Shown here piece by piece: positions 46,188 through 57,217 of a DNA stretch of 64,000 bases. The stretch is taken from NCBI RefSeq assembly GCF_033297395.1, contig NW_027041824.1, positions 1,058,211 to 1,122,210 of the forward strand, given 5' to 3'. This DNA is from Canariomyces notabilis (taxonomy: Eukaryota; Ascomycota; Sordariomycetes; Sordariales; Chaetomiaceae). A program made the position numbers and the translations under genes. Position 1 is the stretch's first letter. Each line of letters starts with the position of its first letter. Below the pieces are notes generated by a model, which did not search any database, was not told the origin of the DNA, and was given only the letters and a program-made list of their open reading frames with translations.

Positions 46188-48201
46188 GGTGAAACGGCCG
46201 GTGGGCGCAAAGACATATGTGTATGCAGGAGCTATCAAAGACCGATCTCTTGGGTCGTCCAATCGTATACGCGTTATTTGGGTCGGAGATGGAGATGACA
46301 GAGACTCTAGATCCGCTTTTAAGGCCGAGGATTACGCCAAAGAAGCTTCCAAGGTAGCTCAAGGTCAGCCAAGGTGCCTCTGGTCTTCAAGGAAATGACC
46401 ATGTTGAAATGAGGAGGGGCTGCCATCTGAGCTCAGGGCACGCAGCTAGCTGCATGACCCGGTGACTCCCCTCTCTGGCAGCGAGCTTTGTGCTCGGTGG
46501 CCCGTCAGGTTCCGCCCCAAGCGCCGTATCAGCGCCAGGGGACCCGGTTGCGGTACCCAAGCCAGCTGCCGAAAGCTGTCGAGGGCCGGTCGACAGACCA
46601 GGTCTCGCACATTGGGAAAGGAGGGACTTTGTGCGTCTTGGTGTTCCGGCCAAGGACTTGCCTGCCTTGAATAGGGACACCCATCCGACCGTTAGGGGGC
46701 AGAAGGGGGGTTGTGTCACGTAACAAATTTGCCCCCCACAAAGCCTGCCCTGGGGAATACCTATCTCGCTTGGAATGTGTGCATCCGTGGCTTCGGCTGT
46801 GACTATATTTCTCTCGCAGACTCGCAGCACATGCAACATTTGTGTATGTGTGCCGAGTAAGTCAGTGTTGTGAGCCACCGCTAGCCTCTCACAGATCTTC
46901 CCACTGTATCGGGACCCTTCGAAAAACGCCACCCGTCTGTTGCCGCCATCAAACCGTGGGTGAACCATCAGTAAGCCCTCGAGCTTACTATATTCACTCG
47001 CTGGGCCGTCCTATATGGGGAACCGTGCGGTGCCCGTCTTGTTCTCCGCTGAGACGAGCTGCGCTTAGCAGCAGGCATTTTCCCCTGATACGTTCGAGCA
47101 TGCTGCAACACCCTCGGCAACATGTAGGGGCTGCATGACAACCCATATAATATCCCTTTGCCCTCGCGGAAAAAAGGAGAGTGGCCATAGCATGGCCGAT
47201 TCCATTCCCTTTCTAGGCCACTGCCAAGGCCCATTGCCAGGGCCATCCGCCGGGAAGAAAGCTGATGCTGTATGTGTGTGTGACGCGGGGCGTCATGGAA
47301 TATGTACCGTACTAGGTTTGCGTAACAGCTTGAGCTTGGTGACCAACCCAATCGGCGGCGGATGGCCGCCCTCATGAAATCTATGCGGAGGAACCTTCTA
47401 GCCCCAACAATCGCACTTAGAAGGGCGCTCTGAGACGTCCTTCGCCCCGGATGCCGCCCGTTTTATCCAAGAAGGTAAGGGAAAGAAGGAGAGCCCTGCT
47501 CGGGAGGCGCCTGTAGACGTCCATGTCCCTTCATGACTTTGATTCGTCGGGCTAGAGGGTCACTGCAGTGTCGAGGTGAGGCTAGCAGGGATTTCACATG
47601 GAGACAGAACGAAACCTCCTTGTCCGTCATCTCCATGGACGCAACCTGTCATCACGATCGAGACCCCAAGACGGGACAGGGGGTTACCAGGCAGAAGACG
47701 CGAATGATCGAGAAAATACACGTCCATTGGGTGAACAGAGCGGGAGCACGGAAAGCAGGCAAAGAATCTGAACGAGCTTGTGTCCGGTGAGGCATCTTGG
47801 TACAAATCGCCCCTGCTGTGGGACTTGTAAGCACTGTCTGTCGCTGTGGAACAATCCACAACCTGCCAGCTTCAATTAGCGCTAACGGCGGAAGCAGCGT
47901 GCGCATAGAGATGGGCTAGAGGACCTACTAACGGTAGCCACCCGACCGCAAGTATCTCTATGCAACCCCCTGTCTCCCCGGGTTTGTTGACGGGAGTTGA
48001 CATCTAGTTCATACGGTACCTTACAGTTCAATCGACGCGGGTATATTGCATCATCTGCGGTTCAGGCGCTGTAGAGTGACGGTTTCGGCAAATTGATGAT
48101 ATGAGGGCGGTAACAGGCTTTCTTTGATTTCGACAAGTTGTTGATCCGGCCGCAATTTCTGGCAGGCCGTTATATACTTCTTTCTTCCTGGACTCTGCTG
48201 C
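46188..48201. other. Long intergenic region
   Basis: 2 kb upstream of the transcription factor gene and downstream of the next minus-strand gene. Frames up to 193 codons occur (46387-46968) but overlap on both strands and show no domain or signal peptide. The long spacer is in keeping with the large promoters of regulatory genes. Confidence 0.5.
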
Positions 48202-50313
48202 TCATGGGCCCCCATTGCCCCCCATGTCTAGCCACGCCTGCTTCAACCTATGTCGCCAATGCCTCAGCGCAAGGCGACAATTCCACGCAAGCTCAACGCC
48301 ATACGTCCTTTGGAGCACTGTAACAAACCATAACAAGCGCTTGGTTCTCCCTGGCTGCCGGTGGACCAAATCTCTGGTGAGGACGTGATAGAGATCCATG
48401 ATGACGGCCAGAGGAACGCGGCCCTCGATCGCCTCAATGTAGCGAAAGGCTTGGTATACGTGGCGAAAAGCCACTCGATTCGGTAGGTGAGGTGCATTAG
48501 CAAATACTGTCGACACTTCTTTGACGATTTGCACTCTGCTTTTCCCGTATGTGCCACGATGCCGGCGAGTCTTCTCCCATGTGCTCTTCCTCCGGTTCTC
48601 GAACGCGTTGATACCCAAGACACGCCATATCTCCTTGGGCGAAAGGGTTGAGTCGAGAACAATCCTCTTGGCGTATTTCTCAAAAACAGCGGGGTTCCAC
48701 TCAGGTCCTCGTGGCTGCCGGAGCTCATTCATGTACCAGTCGCGAATGCGGATTGCTATGCGATGGTCGTCACAGGTCCACGCAAGATTCTGCAGCATCG
48801 ACAGAGGCAATTCGAATGATGCAGCATCAAAGGCAAGAGAGCGGAGCGCGTAGTCAGTGAGATTCAGCTTGGTGAGGAGCCTCCAGGCGCTCCAGTAGAG
48901 GCCCGTGTGCGTCTCGCGTTGCTCATGGCGAAATATTGTCATGAAAAGGGATGCAATGGCTGCTTCATCGTGTCCCGCGCTGTATCGCGTGTATGTACCA
49001 TAGAATCTCCGAGGGCATTTGATGTATCCTCGACTTTTCCATTGAGTCAGCAGCAGCGAGCATAGTTCGACGCCCGTCATGGGCCTAGTCTCTCGCGATG
49101 CATCTGAAAGGACGGCAGCCAAGTCAAACCAGAAGTCCTGACTAACGCGTGGTAATAGCGCCAGCACGCAGAGCCAGTTGTATCGCAACCTTGCCGAGAT
49201 AGTTGTCTGGCGAAGCACGAGCGTATTGGCAGCACGCAGTAAGCCGCCCGGCTCTTCCGGAGAGAAAGACTGAAGAGCTGTTGAAATTGCTATGGCCTGG
49301 CGAAGACTCCCAGACGATGCTCCTGACGACTGCCCGGACATAGTTGCATTCAGCAGCTGGGCGATGCTGGCCGCATCTGGCTCATCCTTTGAGCAGCTCC
49401 AGCTTGAGAAAAACCGGTTCAGCACGGATAGGATACCCTCGGAAGCCATGCCCTGATAGGCTGCAGGTAACGCCGCCATAACTTGGGTAAAGAGCTGGCA
49501 TAGCTCATCGCCGGCAGGAAGCCGGGCCAGTTGGGTGAGAACGGTGTTCCAGAACCGGGCGTCAAGGAGGGAAACCGCAAACACCCTGGAAGTGTTTGCA
49601 CCGGCCAAGATGGCCATGGAGAGCGACAGGCAGAGGCGGCAGCCCACGTCCGAACCTCGAAATCTCGAGTCTAGAGCAGACCAGATTTCTGACGCCAGCG
49701 GCATGACATCGGAAGGGGCTATTTCACCCAAGAAGATCAGATGCTGAAATGTCCGGGCGATGTTCTCGACGTAAGACTCGAGGGTGGCATCGGTGGCGTG
49801 CGTAACCGCCCATCGGAAGGTCTCCATGTCGGAGGTAAACGACGGACGATCTGGCGCTGCATGGGCCGTCGACAAGCTCACATCGGGCAGCGGCAGCACG
49901 GACAAGGCCATCGACGGCTGCTCGGCGCGTTGCGGCAGTAATTCTTGCAGCCATCCGGGCATGAGGTCGCGCCGTGACTGGCCCTGTTCGACAGCGTAGG
50001 CGGATGTGGGTGGCTCCCAGGTCCATTTCGACAGGTTTAGGGGCACGGAGAATGCCCAGGGGGGCGGTGTCGGGGGGCATTGCCAGGCATTGATGTCTCC
50101 CATGCGTCGCCGTCCCAGCCGGCGTTGGCTCTCGAGCGGCCCCGGGACATTGCTAGCCTTCCTGTTCCAGGTCCTAGAGACATTACAATATCGCTCAAAT
50201 GCGCTGGCTAGCAAGCTGTCGGCGATCCACACTGAGTCTCGAGAGGGTACGATCTGGCGTTGGAGAGCGCGGCAGCAGTGCGAAGCAGGGGCATTCATCG
50301 CCGGCAAGCGCAT
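48202..50313 (-). CDS. Large hypothetical protein, possibly a mitochondrial helical-repeat protein
   Basis: A single uninterrupted exon of 703 aa, with the ATG at 50313. The N-terminal about 70 residues are rich in Arg/Ser/Ala with few acidic residues, which suggests a mitochondrial presequence. The remainder looks largely alpha-helical, with amphipathic stretches (TFQHLIFLGEIAPSDVMPLA, ARLRYNWLCVLALLPRVSQD, HVYQAFRYIEAIEGRVPLAV), and ends in a basic Trp-rich tail (WNCRLALRHWRHRLKQAW). The conserved-looking block RGYIKCPRRFYGTYTRY has the feel of fungal proteins of unknown function. PPR- or TPR-like repeats are possible but I cannot prove a register. It is divergent from the heme gene hem12, with 440 nt between the start codons. 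Confidence 0.8.
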   Translation of the reverse strand: MRLPAMNAPASHCCRALQRQIVPSRDSVWIADSLLASAFERYCNVSRTWNRKASNVPGPLESQRRLGRRRMGDINAWQCPPTPPPWAFSVPLNLSKWTWEPPTSAYAVEQGQSRRDLMPGWLQELLPQRAEQPSMALSVLPLPDVSLSTAHAAPDRPSFTSDMETFRWAVTHATDATLESYVENIARTFQHLIFLGEIAPSDVMPLASEIWSALDSRFRGSDVGCRLCLSLSMAILAGANTSRVFAVSLLDARFWNTVLTQLARLPAGDELCQLFTQVMAALPAAYQGMASEGILSVLNRFFSSWSCSKDEPDAASIAQLLNATMSGQSSGASSGSLRQAIAISTALQSFSPEEPGGLLRAANTLVLRQTTISARLRYNWLCVLALLPRVSQDFWFDLAAVLSDASRETRPMTGVELCSLLLTQWKSRGYIKCPRRFYGTYTRYSAGHDEAAIASLFMTIFRHEQRETHTGLYWSAWRLLTKLNLTDYALRSLAFDAASFELPLSMLQNLAWTCDDHRIAIRIRDWYMNELRQPRGPEWNPAVFEKYAKRIVLDSTLSPKEIWRVLGINAFENRRKSTWEKTRRHRGTYGKSRVQIVKEVSTVFANAPHLPNRVAFRHVYQAFRYIEAIEGRVPLAVIMDLYHVLTRDLVHRQPGRTKRLLWFVTVLQRTYGVELAWNCRLALRHWRHRLKQAWLDMGGNGGP

Positions 50314-50753
50314 CGGGGAAGGGATTGCGGTCGACGATTGTTGCCAGCTCCATCCGGAATTATTTTATGCCGCGCATTGATGAAACGCCATGCGTTGGTG
50401 TAGAGATGCGGGTTGCGAGTGACAGATCAATTGGCCTTCGGTGGTCGACGACCGAATCGTTGAAGTCCCGTCGCGACTGATTGCAGGTGCACTCGGAAAA
50501 AACGCAAGCTCCAGATGGGCAAGCTCCATCTTGCCCCAACCCCTGGCTCTGCAGTGGGGAACTACACGAGCAAAACTGGAAGGCGGTGTGGGTGGGTGTC
50601 ATAAAAGAACTGCGGCAAGTGCACCCCGGCCCCTTGCAGATGCGGGTGTGTGGCTTCAGCTGCCCCGCGCTGGACATCAATTGACAATCCATGACATCTC
50701 CAAGCTGACTTTAGCGGGGATCTTTACAGAGTCAGTAAAAAACGCTGCCGACG
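50314..50753. other. Divergent promoter region (hypothetical protein / hem12)
   Basis: 440 nt between two start codons on opposite strands. No recognised repeat or RNA gene. The reverse open frame at 50360-50692 has no domain signal. Confidence 0.5.
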
Positions 50754-52135
50754 ATGGAGGAACACTCGTTTCCGCCGTTGCAAAACGACCTGCTTTTGAG
50801 GGCTGCATGGGGTAAGTAGCTCTGCCTTCTTACTTTTTCCCCCCTTTTTAGCCCAGCATTTTATAGGCAATGCGAACATGGCTGAAGGACTGACACGGAA
50901 ATTCCAGGCCAAACTGTCGAGCGTCCACCCATCTGGGTGATGCGGCAGGGTGAGAAGCCTAGCCCGTCGTCTTCCCCTGCCGCACTGGCACACGCGCGCT
51001 GACTGTCAGCGCAGCTGGCCGCTATCTCCCTGAATACCACGAGGCGAAGGGATCTCGGGACTTTTTCGAGTGCTGCAGGGACCCGGAGGTCGCATCCACC
51101 CTGACGCTGCAGCCCATTGAGCGCTATGCAGGGCTCATTGACGCCGCAATCATCTTCTCCGACATCCTGGTGATCCCTCAGGCTATGGGCATGGTTGTCG
51201 AGATGGTAGACAAGAAGGGCCCGCACTTCCCCAATCCCTTACGGAGCCCCGACGACGGCCAGTACGCCGAGTTGATGCAGCGAAAGGTCGATGTGGCAAA
51301 GGAACTTGACTATGTCTACAAGGCCATTACCTTGACGAGAAAGAAGCTACAGGGCCGCGTGCCACTATTTGGCTTCTGCGGGGCTCCGTGGACGCTGTTT
51401 TGCTACATGGTCGAGGGCGGCGGGACTAAGCTGTTCAAGGAGAGCAAGACGTGGATCTACAAGTACCCCGACGAAACGAAGGCCCTTCTCCAGAAGATTT
51501 CAGAGCTCTGCGTCGAGTATCTCGCGCTGCAAGTCAAGGCGGGAGCTCAGGTATTGACACTGATTCCCACGCCCTAGCTCAAGCTGACACTGTCCGGTAG
51601 ATTGTCCAGGTTTTTGACTCTTGGGCCGGGGAGCTCTCACCCTCATCGTTCAAGAAGTTTTCGCAGCCTTACCTGGCGTACATCGCGGAGCACCTTCCCT
51701 TGAGGCTCAAAGAGCTGGGATTAGAGAAGGTCCCAATGGTTGTCTTTCCCAAGGGCGCTTGGTACGCGCTGGACGCCGCCTGCAACATGGGTTACAACGT
51801 CGTTGGTCTCGACTGGCTCCACGATCCGGCTGAGGCAGTGAAGACGGTTGGCGACCGTCCGATGATAATACAGGGGAACGCTGATCCGGGTGTTCTGTAC
51901 GGGACTCACGCTGCCATTACCGAGGCGGTGACGGAGATGGTGAAAGGCTTTGACTGGGAAAACCGTAAGAAGGGCTGGATTGTAAACCTCGGTCACGGTA
52001 AGTCGGCCTGTCTCAATCTAGTTTTTGATGGCTCGTTGACAGGACATTCTAGGAATTACTCCATTTGTCAACCCGGATAACTTGAAATTCTTCTTTCAGG
52101 AGATCCATCGCCTGACCGCAGCGGGCGCTCGATAA
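50754..52135 (+). CDS. hem12: Uroporphyrinogen decarboxylase
   Basis: Five exons, 50754-50811, 50908-50949, 51015-51550, 51601-51997 and 52053-52135, give 371 aa. The 42-nt second exon supplies the conserved PPIWVMRQA, and the third continues GRYLPEYHEAKGSRDFF, so the substrate-binding Arg motif is rebuilt across an intron. Further family marks are IIFSDILVIPQAMGM (catalytic-type Asp), GFCGAPWTLFCYMVEGG, IVQVFDSWAGELSP, NADPGVLYG and WIVNLGHG, with the splice inside the last. The enzyme removes four acetate carboxyls from uroporphyrinogen III to give coproporphyrinogen III in cytosolic heme synthesis. The last exon ends HRLTAAGAR. It is convergent with the GNAT-like gene, 163 nt apart. Confidence 0.96.
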
Positions 52136-52298
52136 TAAATTGAATTTTGTTGCCAAGGGAACTGCCGTAGACCTGAGTGACTTCGCTGGTTTGTGACCTA
52201 TGTGGACGTGGGTTGACGTTATGAGCATCCTCCCTCTCAAGCTCTCACATGGGATCTCCAACGCTGGAGAGATCTATCTCGGCCCTGTGGCAAGTCAG

Positions 52299-53769
52299 TC
52301 ACGGCTTCACACGCCTTTCCGTCTCGTCATACCATGACAAAATCCAACTAAGCTTTCCACCAATGCTCTTGCATAGCGCCTGGCTGTTGTGGTTCATCAT
52401 GAACACATCAGCTGCGCCCCAGCCATCGTCGCCATAGTCTCTCAGGTGGTCTCGCATTAGCTTGCACGCCACTGCTTTCGCCAGGCCAAGACGGCGGTAT
52501 GGTTCCTGCCGGGGATGATGTCAGTTACAACTGAGGAGGCCATTTGCTGCCAGAATTCTGTTTCCACTGACCTCGACATGGAGTGATATCAATGTCCCAT
52601 CAAGCCCTGGCATGCGGAAGCAAAAGTGTCAGCCTCACCAGTCGACAATTGGATGGGAAACACATACTCACCCATGAAAGCCCATGCAATTGGTGTTCCG
52701 TCAGCAAGCCTGACCACACAGCTCGGAAGCATGAGTAGGGTCGATCTGTAAACAAAATGAACGCTTGANNNNNNNNNNNNNNNNNNNNNNNNNNNNNNNN
52801 NNNNNNNNNNNNNNNNNNNNNNNNNNNNNNNNNNNNNNNAAGAAGAAGAAGAAGAAGAAGAAGAAGAAGAAGAAGAAGAAGAAGAAGAAGAAGAGGGAGG
52901 TGGAAACAAAAGCATAACACTTACTCCTTCCTCCTCTTGATATCAGTTCGGTCGAGCACCAAGCCCAGATCCTGCCTCTGCACCCTATCCCACCGCATAC
53001 CCTCCGGCAGCGGTATCTGCGACCCCCAACCCCTATCCTCCTCACTACCGGGCAAATGCAAGGGCAAGGGAAAATCCTCAATCCTAAACAGCCATTTGTC
53101 ACAAAGCTCCCAGTCCTGGTCGGCAGGCCCGTTCGCCGGCTTGGCCATGCGCACCCCGCTCGCCAGGAGTCTCTGACGGATGGCTTCGTGCAGCGAGCCG
53201 ACCAGCACGACCGCCTCCTTCTCCTTCCCCTTCCAATCCGCACTCATACCCTCACCACCGCCCTCCTGACAGCTGCCAGCAAGCGCAACAGCCCTCACCC
53301 GCCTCAACAGAGCCAAGACCAAACCGATCCCGTCCTCCTCCCTCTCGTCCCCCTCCCCAACCCCGTCGCCACCACCCTTCCCGCCAGTTGTAGTAGTAGT
53401 AACCCCGTCCTCAAGGGTAGAGTATATCCAGCACTGCGTCTCGGGCGCGCACGAGAGGTCGACGTACGCCGCGGCAAACTCCTCACAGTCCTTGGACTTG
53501 GCCTGCTGCTGGTCAACAACAACAACAACGACACTTCTTTCCCCATTTCCCGCCTCGCCTTGTTCTTGTGCATACGACGCACACAGCACGTGGGCGTGCG
53601 GCGTGCAGCCGCCGGGGAGGTTGCGAGCACATTGCAGGCGGCGGAGCAATGGCAGGGAATAGGGCAGGTGCGCTTGCAGGCGGGTGATGAGCAGGTCAGA
53701 GTCTCCTCCTGCTGGAGGGATGATGGGGAGGTCTGTTATGTCTATTCCCGATGCTTGTGGGTGGTTCAT
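52299..53769 (-). CDS. GNAT-like (FR47-type) N-acetyltransferase family protein
   Basis: Four exons, 53769-52925, 52745-52672, 52606-52572 and 52505-52299, give about 386 aa. Exon 1 ends RTDIKRRK plus a split Glu codon, with donor GTAAGT. Exon 2 then reads STLLMLPSCVVRLADGTPIA and exon 3 LDGTLISLHVE. Exon 4 reads EPYRRLGLAKAVACKLM, the acetyl-CoA pyrophosphate loop (R/QxxGxG/A-like), then a C-terminal half ending CKSIGGKLSWILSWY. This is the FR47/GNAT layout seen in fungal glycine N-acyltransferase-like proteins. The N-terminal 280 residues are poorly conserved and contain acidic/Gly loops. The assembly gap lies wholly in intron 1, so the coding sequence is intact. The substrate is unknown. 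Confidence 0.82.
52769..52839. other. Assembly gap (71 N)
   Basis: A run of N inside intron 1 of the GNAT-like gene, directly beside a long AAG repeat. The repeat probably caused the break in assembly, so the true length is uncertain. Confidence 0.98.
52840..52893. repeat. (AAG)18 microsatellite
   Basis: Eighteen perfect AAG units at the edge of the gap. On the coding strand it is a TTC/pyrimidine tract within intron 1 of the GNAT-like gene. The array may continue into the gap. Confidence 0.97.
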
Positions 53770-54348
53770 TGTTTAAGGGTCCTTGAGGTGGCTAGTTTCA
53801 AGGGTAGTCAGTCATATCATATATGAACCTGTTATGAATTGATGTAGGAGTTGGGGTTGGAGTTGAAGGTGGGGCTGCGGGTTGCATACCTGGAACAGTG
53901 GAAAGTGGTGGATGGGATGGGAGAAGGGGCGGTACCGTGGAGGTTGTGGAGGGTGGAGGCGACTTCTCGGGATCCAGAGACTCGGGATGGTGTCATTGAT
54001 GTATCTGTTCGGCACGGCTAAGATGGAGGACGGTTCGGACGACCCTCATTACGGGGTGCGGATGTCCGTGAGGGGTTCGATTGATTCGCAAACCATAGGT
54101 AGACCCCTATAACGGCAACTGAGTACGATTGGCCTTGTTGTCGGCCTATGACAGATTGCCAGAAGCTCGTCGACCTCAATACTCTGATAATCCGACCAGA
54201 CCCTCCATGTATGACGAGCCCTAGACCCAACCTCATTTTCAACGCCAACACCGGGGTATGTGAAAAGCTGCGACGACAAGAACCACAAGAGAAAGGAATA
54301 AAATCAGAAGACCGCCAGAACCTCCCCCTGTATACCAGCCAATCTGGG
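53770..54348. other. Intergenic spacer
   Basis: 580 nt upstream of the GNAT-like gene and downstream of the Par32-like gene, both on the minus strand. No features were recognised. Confidence 0.5.
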
Positions 54349-54912
54349 CTATTTCTTCCCAAAGAGCAGGTTCCTGCCCTTCTCGGCCCAGCTCGGGCTC
54401 GGCTCTTCCGACTTGCGCGAATCAGCCGCCGCCGGCCTGTCGTCGTCCACGACCGCCTCAGAATCCTCCTTCTCCTTTCCCTTCCCCTTCTCCTGGCGCT
54501 CCTTTTCCGCCGCACTGCGAACCCGTGCAAGAGCATTCTTTTCATCTTCGCCGCCAGACCCAGACTTGGCGACGTTTCCCGTGCCTCCACGGCCAAAGTG
54601 AGCTGCGCCGTGGCTCTCACGGCGAACAACGCTGCAGCGTCCCCTGGTTAGCCTCGGCGGATGGTTCCGAAGTGGTGGGTAGGATTTTTTTTTTGGTGTC
54701 ACAACTCACGGCTCGACGTCTTGGCGCCTGCGCTTCTCCTCCGCATCCAGATTCGCCGCCATGTTGCCTGTCCCGCCGCGGCCTGTGGTTACCATGGCAT
54801 TCGTCTTGAGAGTCGGCGTCTGCAGATCTTTGGGCTGAATCTGCGACGTCTTTGAGCTATCAACGATGTTGCCGGCCCCGCCGCGCCCGGAAGACAGTAG
54901 GTTCGAGGACAT
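54349..54912 (-). CDS. Par32-like GRGGxGN repeat protein (DUF3602)
   Basis: Exons 54912-54710 and 54631-54349 give 161 aa. Three copies of the signature occur: SGRGGAGNIV at the N-terminus, TGRGGTGNMA near residue 43, and FGRGGTGNVA after the splice. The rest is charged and probably disordered, with a Lys/Glu-rich stretch (EKERQEKGKGKEKED) and the end EKGRNLLFGKK. In yeast, Par32 is a TORC1-responsive phosphoprotein that inhibits the Mep1 and Mep3 ammonium transporters; related fungal proteins share only the repeats. The intron is 78 nt, with donor GTGAGT and acceptor CAG. The role here is inferred from the repeats alone. Confidence 0.85.
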
Positions 54913-57217
54913 AGTGGCTGAGGTCGCGATCAGAGACGAGAGAGCCTTTTTCTGTTCAAGTGATTGTGATTATTGTTGACTGATGGTATGCAGGTTGATG
55001 ATCGATGAGTGAGGGGAGCAACAACAACCCAAGGCGCAAGCTGGGTTATATCCAGAACCCTGAGAGTGTTTGTCTTGGAATCCGGGCAACAAGGTGCTTG
55101 CTGTCCCGCCTTGAATTCCTAAATTAGTCGTATGCTGAGCCAAAACCAAGCAGCATTGACAGTGGGAAGGGCCAGTGAAAATTGATCACAAGAAGGACGA
55201 ATTTTTTTCTTTAACAGCCTTCTCCCTGCGTATTTGCAGTAAGAACATCAAACAAAGATCTGCTAGTTCTGGGGACCCGTTCTTGGCCTGGGCGCTTGAG
55301 ATCAGCTGGGCATCCTGGGAATTTTCATGCCCCTCATTGCCCCTCAACCATGGCGAAGAGCCCGGGCGCAGCCTGGTTTGCCCAGCATGGCTGTAGGCGT
55401 CAATGACTGGATAAATAGTGCCGCTTCCCTATGCGCAATCAGGGAACAGAAAGTCGTCTCGTTGGGTACACTTGCGTTGTTGCCAGTTTGCCAGATGGTG
55501 TCATTCAGCTTGGCATTTGTCGTGCTGATTGCGAAATCCTACGCTTCCCCTGTTTGCGCTGTAACTTACGAAGAACCTTTCTGTACGTTACGGTAATCAC
55601 CCCCTTAATGAGAGTGGGGTCAGCATCGTTACGAAGTGCATTGTATTCTGTAATAATTTGCTACCAAAGTAGTGTACTGTACTGTACGTTCTTACGTTAA
55701 GTACATCCATACAATACGAACGCAACTCCGTACCGAGTTCGTGATCCGTGATCCGTCCAACCGGCTGCGCCGCAAAAGTCACGGGGCCCAACCGTGATCA
55801 TGCGAAGTTTCCAGCACTTTGGCGTGTCCCACATTTTAGGTGGTTCCAGGTTAGCCCTATCGCATAATATTCCGGCGCTAGAAAGCCATCTGGTCCATCC
55901 AATCTTTAGCTGAATGTCCTAGGTATGTAGAATGAAGACACCAAGTTACCACACTATAACTGGATCCTAACTTAGCCCCATAGGTAGGTACTATGAATTC
56001 ACCCCTATCGCTGCCAGATGGTTCATAGTACGCAAACTACCTACCTTACCTGAGACCCTTTGCACATGTCTAGTTCAAGCTCTTAGGTACCTAGACATAG
56101 GGTTTAGGGAAATTAGGATATATACAGCTGACATGGACTTGTGATGTTATAGTGTATTGTATGTACTGTACATACGAAATAAGGATAATGTTTCGTCCAA
56201 TGCAACTATCACGGATACGGAGGCTACCCCATGTGACGACGAGACTGGATGTGGTGTTGGATTTGCGCTGTCGGGCACAGTTACTTCGTCGGATGAGCGA
56301 CATGCGCGAACTGGAGGGGGAATGCCACCCCGGGGATAACCCGCTGCACGTCATCAGCCACCAAAACCCCAAAAGGGGTAAAGGAAGAAGAATCCCTGGC
56401 GAATGTGCCAATGGCTTTCCATGGCTTACGGGGAAATATTGACCTTCTACACTACTAATAGGCAAGACGGATCATCACCGCGAGAACGTGTAGGTTATTT
56501 TATCATGAGCAGACGTTAGATAATCGACAATGGGGCCAATTTGCAATACACACCTTGCAGAGAAGTCGCAACACACTTCAGTTGTCGTACCCAGCAAGTG
56601 AGAGTAAACCTCGAGACATAAGACAACACGCTCGACTCTGATACAGAAAATGACAAGGCTGTGTATGTACATACATACCCCATCTATCCAATCTACCATT
56701 CCCTCTGTCTACTCTGGCATCGGAAGTGGTTTAAAACTGACTCGCAACGTGGGAAATGGGATATCGCTGCCCTCGAATCGAAGAAGCTGTTGGCCCAGCC
56801 GCTCTCCCACACCTCCGCATTGGTACACGCTATCCCAAAATCATGGTCGTTTTAAAACTAGCACACCGTTTCTTGGAAAATTGAAGACAAACAAACTCTT
56901 GACGACAAAAAGCCTTCCCCGACCCCAACCGCCCATCCTCTCAAATGCTCCGTGATTCCACCCGCTTCCGTCTTCCAGTCTATACGGCCCCATCCAGGGG
57001 GGGGGGGAGTAGGGCGAGGCAACGGATGGAAGGTGACGATGAATCCTGCCCATGGAGGCCGCTGCTCGTCTATGAAACCCACAACGCGCGACATAAATGC
57101 ATCCATCTTCCTTTCATTCATTCCCTGGTGTTAAGGGCTGCCGCAGTACTTCCTCAGCCGCAGTGAATCGGAAGAGCTGAGCGGCAGCTTTAGAAATAAT
57201 CAGAAAGACGACGAATT
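54913..57217. other. Long intergenic region
   Basis: 2.3 kb between the 3' end of velB and the start of the Par32-like gene, all minus strand. It has A+T-rich stretches with TACCTAGG-like and GTACTGTAC palindromic words (55.68, 55.98-56.10 and 56.16 kb). No gene is supported. The frames at 56091-56465 and 56650-57166 lack domain signal. Confidence 0.5.

Noticed and set aside
46387..46968. 193-codon open frame upstream of the Zn2Cys6 gene
   Set aside because: No signal peptide, domain or splice continuation, and equally long frames overlap it on the other strand.
52589..53243. Long minus-strand open frames running through the N gap
   Set aside because: They exist only because N codons are not counted as stops, and the TTC repeat codes poly-Ser, poly-Leu or poly-Phe. 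The correct frame is spliced around the gap.
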